A stretch of DNA of 8,943 bases from Gemmatimonadota bacterium. GTDB taxonomy: Bacteria > GCA-2686955. The stretch spans positions 1 through 8,943 of the forward strand of contig NYZA01000147.1 in the NCBI GenBank assembly GCA_002686955.1, written 5' to 3'. Of the stretch, positions 7,203-8,943 are shown piece by piece; position 1 is the first letter of the stretch; every line of letters begins with the position of its first letter. The position numbers and the translations under genes are program-made. A model generated the notes under the pieces. The model was not told where the DNA came from. It did not search any database and saw only the letters and a list, made by a program, of their open reading frames with translations.

Positions 7203-8399
7203 CTAGCTGATGGCCCACCAGGGCTTCACCAGGTGACCGCTCCGCCGGTACGACTCGTCGCCGCCGTAGATCAAGACCCCTTGGGAGTCACCCGCCAGAG
7301 CCAGGTAGTGGTCTAGGCCCTTGAAGAAGTCGCGGGCGATGGTCTTCCCGGCCTTGACTTCGATCGGCAGTTGCCGGCCTCCACGGTCGATCAGGAAGTC
7401 CACTTCCCGTCCGTTGGAATCCCGCCAGAACGAGATGTCGCGCCGCGGGCCGTGGTTGTTGTGGAGTTTGAGCAACTCCGTGTAGACGAAAGTTTCCACG
7501 ACGGCGCCGCGTAGCGGATGGGTCACAAGGTCCCGGGGCCCACGGATCCCCAAGAGGTGACACATGAGGCCAGGATCGAGGAAGTAGAGCTTTGGCGATT
7601 TCACGAGTCGCTTGGAGAAGTTCTGATGATGAGGGCGGACGAGGTGGAGGACGTAGCCGGCCTGGAGAACGGAGATCCAGCGTTTGACCGTGGTTGCGTC
7701 GACGCCCGCATCCGAGGCCAACGAGGTTGCGTTCAGCAGTTGCCCCGAGCGACCGGCGCACAGGGCCAGGAAACGGGTGAAAACCTCCAGGCTTCCTATG
7801 TTGGACACGCTACGCACGTCCCGCTCGACGTAGGTGCGGACATAGCCGTCCAGCCAGTCCGTGGCGGAGAGCTGTCGGTCGTGTATGGGCGGATAGAGAC
7901 CTTGGTACAGGAGGGTATCGAGATCCGGCTTTGGGCGGCCGACCGTCGTCTGGGCAACGGTCTCGAAGGAACCCGGGTCGGCGGGCGGGCGGTCACATAG
8001 CTCCGCCAACGAAAAAGGGAACAACTCCATTACGGCGACCCGGCCCGCGAGCGATTGGCTGATTCGATCCAACAAGAGGAAGTTCTGCGAACCGGTCATG
8101 ATGATCGGGCCGGACCGTCGCTCGTCAACGAAGCCCTGAATGTAGGAGAAGAGATCGGGCGTGTGTTGAGCCTCGTCGAGGATCGTTCCGGGCAGGCCCT
8201 CCAGACGCTCCAAGAAAGCCCGCGGGTCCTCCACGGCCTCCCGGCGATTCTGCAGATCCTCCAGGGAGATATAGCGATAGACCGGGAAAGCGTGCCGGCA
8301 GAGCGTGGTCTTGCCGGATTGCCTGGGTCCCGTGAGGAAGATCACGGGGAACTGGCCGGCAAGCTCATGAAGGCGAGGAAGAAGGGTGCGCGCTTTCAT
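7203..8399 (-). CDS. AAA+ ATPase with DUF4143 / PD-(D/E)XK-like C-terminal domain
   Basis: The product from ATG 8397-8399 is 398 residues, the usual size for this family. An in-frame start at 8489 would add 30 residues unlike the family, and MKARTLLPRLHEL is a typical first helix. Walker A is GPRQSGKTTL (24-33), Walker B TILDEAQ (72-78) and sensor 1 IIMTGSQNFLLL (99-110). The middle (WLDGYVRTYVERDVR; ASDAGVDATTVKRWISVLQA) contains a winged-helix-like segment. The C-terminal DUF4143 part has a nuclease-like acidic set: Glu302 (VVETFVYTELLK), Asp334 (GREVDFLI), Glu347 and Lys349 (PIEVKAGKT). These proteins are common, patchily distributed and of uncertain function; some are suspected of roles in toxin-antitoxin or defence settings. 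No good Shine-Dalgarno precedes the ATG, suggesting a short leader. The gene is intact, unlike its neighbours. Confidence 0.93.
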   Translation of the reverse strand: MKARTLLPRLHELAGQFPVIFLTGPRQSGKTTLCRHAFPVYRYISLEDLQNRREAVEDPRAFLERLEGLPGTILDEAQHTPDLFSYIQGFVDERRSGPIIMTGSQNFLLLDRISQSLAGRVAVMELFPFSLAELCDRPPADPGSFETVAQTTVGRPKPDLDTLLYQGLYPPIHDRQLSATDWLDGYVRTYVERDVRSVSNIGSLEVFTRFLALCAGRSGQLLNATSLASDAGVDATTVKRWISVLQAGYVLHLVRPHHQNFSKRLVKSPKLYFLDPGLMCHLLGIRGPRDLVTHPLRGAVVETFVYTELLKLHNNHGPRRDISFWRDSNGREVDFLIDRGGRQLPIEVKAGKTIARDFFKGLDHYLALAGDSQGVLIYGGDESYRRSGHLVKPWWAIS

Positions 8400-8434
8400 G
8401 GGGGCAAGGTAGCTTCGGTCCGGTTCCATGTCAA

Positions 8435-8455
8435 TCTGGGATTTGATACCAGATA
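8435..8455. promoter_or_regulatory. Dyad symmetry upstream of the ATPase gene, possible operator
   Basis: ATCTGG and CCAGAT form a perfect 6-bp inverted repeat separated by nine bases, centred about 46 bases upstream of the ATPase start. Read on the minus strand, a weak promoter fits around it (TTGAGT, 17 bases, CATATC), so the dyad would overlap the -10 region or the early transcript. The local drop in GC content also fits a promoter. Binding of a protein is inference. Confidence 0.35.
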
Positions 8456-8553
8456 TGCATAGATGCGAGGGGCAACTCAAGTCTGGCATGCCCTTTCCCC
8501 GCGCACGCGTTCAAAAGCACCGGCGGCCCAGCCGAGATTGGGCGAGCAGCGAT

Positions 8554-8604
8554 CGCGCAGGCGTGGCTCCGGTGGTCGAGTGCCGGAAGGCGCATAGCGC
8601 CCCC
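8554..8604 (-). repeat. Dispersed repeat, copy 2
   Basis: This is the reverse-strand partner of the copy at 5209-5259, with the blocks GGGGGCG, TGCG, TCCGGCACTCGACCA, GAGCCACGC and TGCGCG at identical spacing. It lies 37 bases beyond the stop of the nucleotidyltransferase-like fragment and 155 bases before the ATPase start, in the same orientation as both genes. Confidence 0.6.
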
Positions 8605-8640
8605 CGTCCTCTTCTTACTCCCTCCGACGAGTCGGTTGGG

Positions 8641-8943
8641 TCATCGAGGAACAGGGACGCCGTCCAGAGAGACTCGGGTGGCCCGGGAGAGCGCCAACTC
8701 CTCCAGGCCGGCGCCGGCAATCACCAGATCGACCTCCATCCGCGAGGTTTCGTGGATCAACGGGATCACTGCCCAGTGGCGAAGCAGCTCCTCGGCGAGG
8801 TCGGGGAAGCCGGGCAACCGGCCCGCCGCGGCGACCGCGTCGATCAGTTCGGGCTGGGCATGGGCTCCGGCGCAAGCAACCAGGGGCCCAGAAATGCGAC
8901 CGCCACAAAGCCCGAATCGTGGCGATGGTCGACCGGGAGCCCG
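8641..8943 (-). CDS. Nucleotidyltransferase-like protein, C-terminal part (cut by the window edge, possibly truncated)
   Basis: The minus-strand frame from the right edge to the TGA at 8641-8643 reads QPELIDAVAAAGRLPGFPDL, AEELLRHWAVIPLIHETSRM, EVDLVIAGAGLEELALSRAT and RVSLDGVPVPR. The pattern of a strand with MEVDLVIAG followed by an RVSLDGVPVP strand resembles small nucleotidyltransferase-fold proteins of the DUF6036/AbiEii-like kind, where the Asp of VDL would be an active-site-type residue. In relatives the VPVP strand is normally followed by a PEDLIVMK-type helix. Here the frame stops instead, and 37 bases later a dispersed repeat begins, so the 3' end is probably lost. The first 25 residues at the edge (RAPGRPSPRFGL) look untypical, so a further frameshift near 8880 is possible. 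The family call rests on pattern only. Confidence 0.45.
   Translation of the reverse strand, partial: RAPGRPSPRFGLCGGRISGPLVACAGAHAQPELIDAVAAAGRLPGFPDLAEELLRHWAVIPLIHETSRMEVDLVIAGAGLEELALSRATRVSLDGVPVPR

Larger units (their letters stand above)
8400..8640. other. Intergenic region between the nucleotidyltransferase-like fragment and the ATPase gene
   Basis: This stretch holds no convincing gene. It contains the second copy of the dispersed repeat, the 12-base word CGCGCACGCGTT (8500-8511) that also occurs at 7142-7153 on the far side of the ATPase gene, and the promoter-like dyad at 8435-8455. Confidence 0.5.

Noticed and set aside
8399-8489. Upstream start for the ATPase at 8489
   Set aside because: The 30 extra residues do not resemble the family and would place the promoter-like dyad inside the coding region.

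Overview
The window is a GC-rich bacterial segment. The secreted-type parallel beta-helix protein, the CotH remnant, the Zn-carboxypeptidase with a repeat-type C-terminal domain and the small B12-type radical SAM protein together resemble gene content I associate with Candidatus Eisenbacteria or related FCB-group lineages. That assignment is inference from protein style; no marker gene is present.

Layout, left to right. 1-290 (+) is the 3' end of an IS30-family transposase running in from the left edge. On the minus strand, from about 5707 down to 315, lies a row of same-direction genes: a CotH-like spore-coat-kinase/surface protein remnant (about 5158-5707), a radical SAM protein (3399-5086), an M14 zinc carboxypeptidase (1842-3343), a tiny possible membrane ORF (1645-1842), an OmpR-type winged-helix segment (1283-1750) and a truncated subtilase (315-1284). 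Nearly all are interrupted by single-base deletions or in-frame TGA codons. From 5708 to 6038 is a divergent intergenic region, then an intact, signal-peptide-bearing beta-helix protein on the plus strand (6039-7121). It converges on an intact minus-strand AAA+ ATPase of the DUF4143 type (7203-8399). The right edge holds the 3' part of a nucleotidyltransferase-like gene (8641-8943, minus).

Only the beta-helix gene and the ATPase look intact. Several of the broken genes can be restored to a family-typical reading by adding one base (M14: the third zinc ligand His returns; radical SAM: the N-terminal block returns; CotH: an Asn-Tyr-Lys junction returns). This is either a decaying accessory region next to an insertion sequence or an assembly with uncorrected deletion errors. 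The two TGA codons and the internal deletions in the CotH and subtilase loci argue that at least part of the decay is real.

The least expected structure is a diverged dispersed repeat of about 51 bp, present once on each strand (5209-5259 and 8554-8604), each copy at the 3' end of a truncated gene. A novel functional system is not evident. The most unusual gene architecture is an OmpR-type winged helix leading, without an intervening P-loop, into the C-terminal half of a subtilase.
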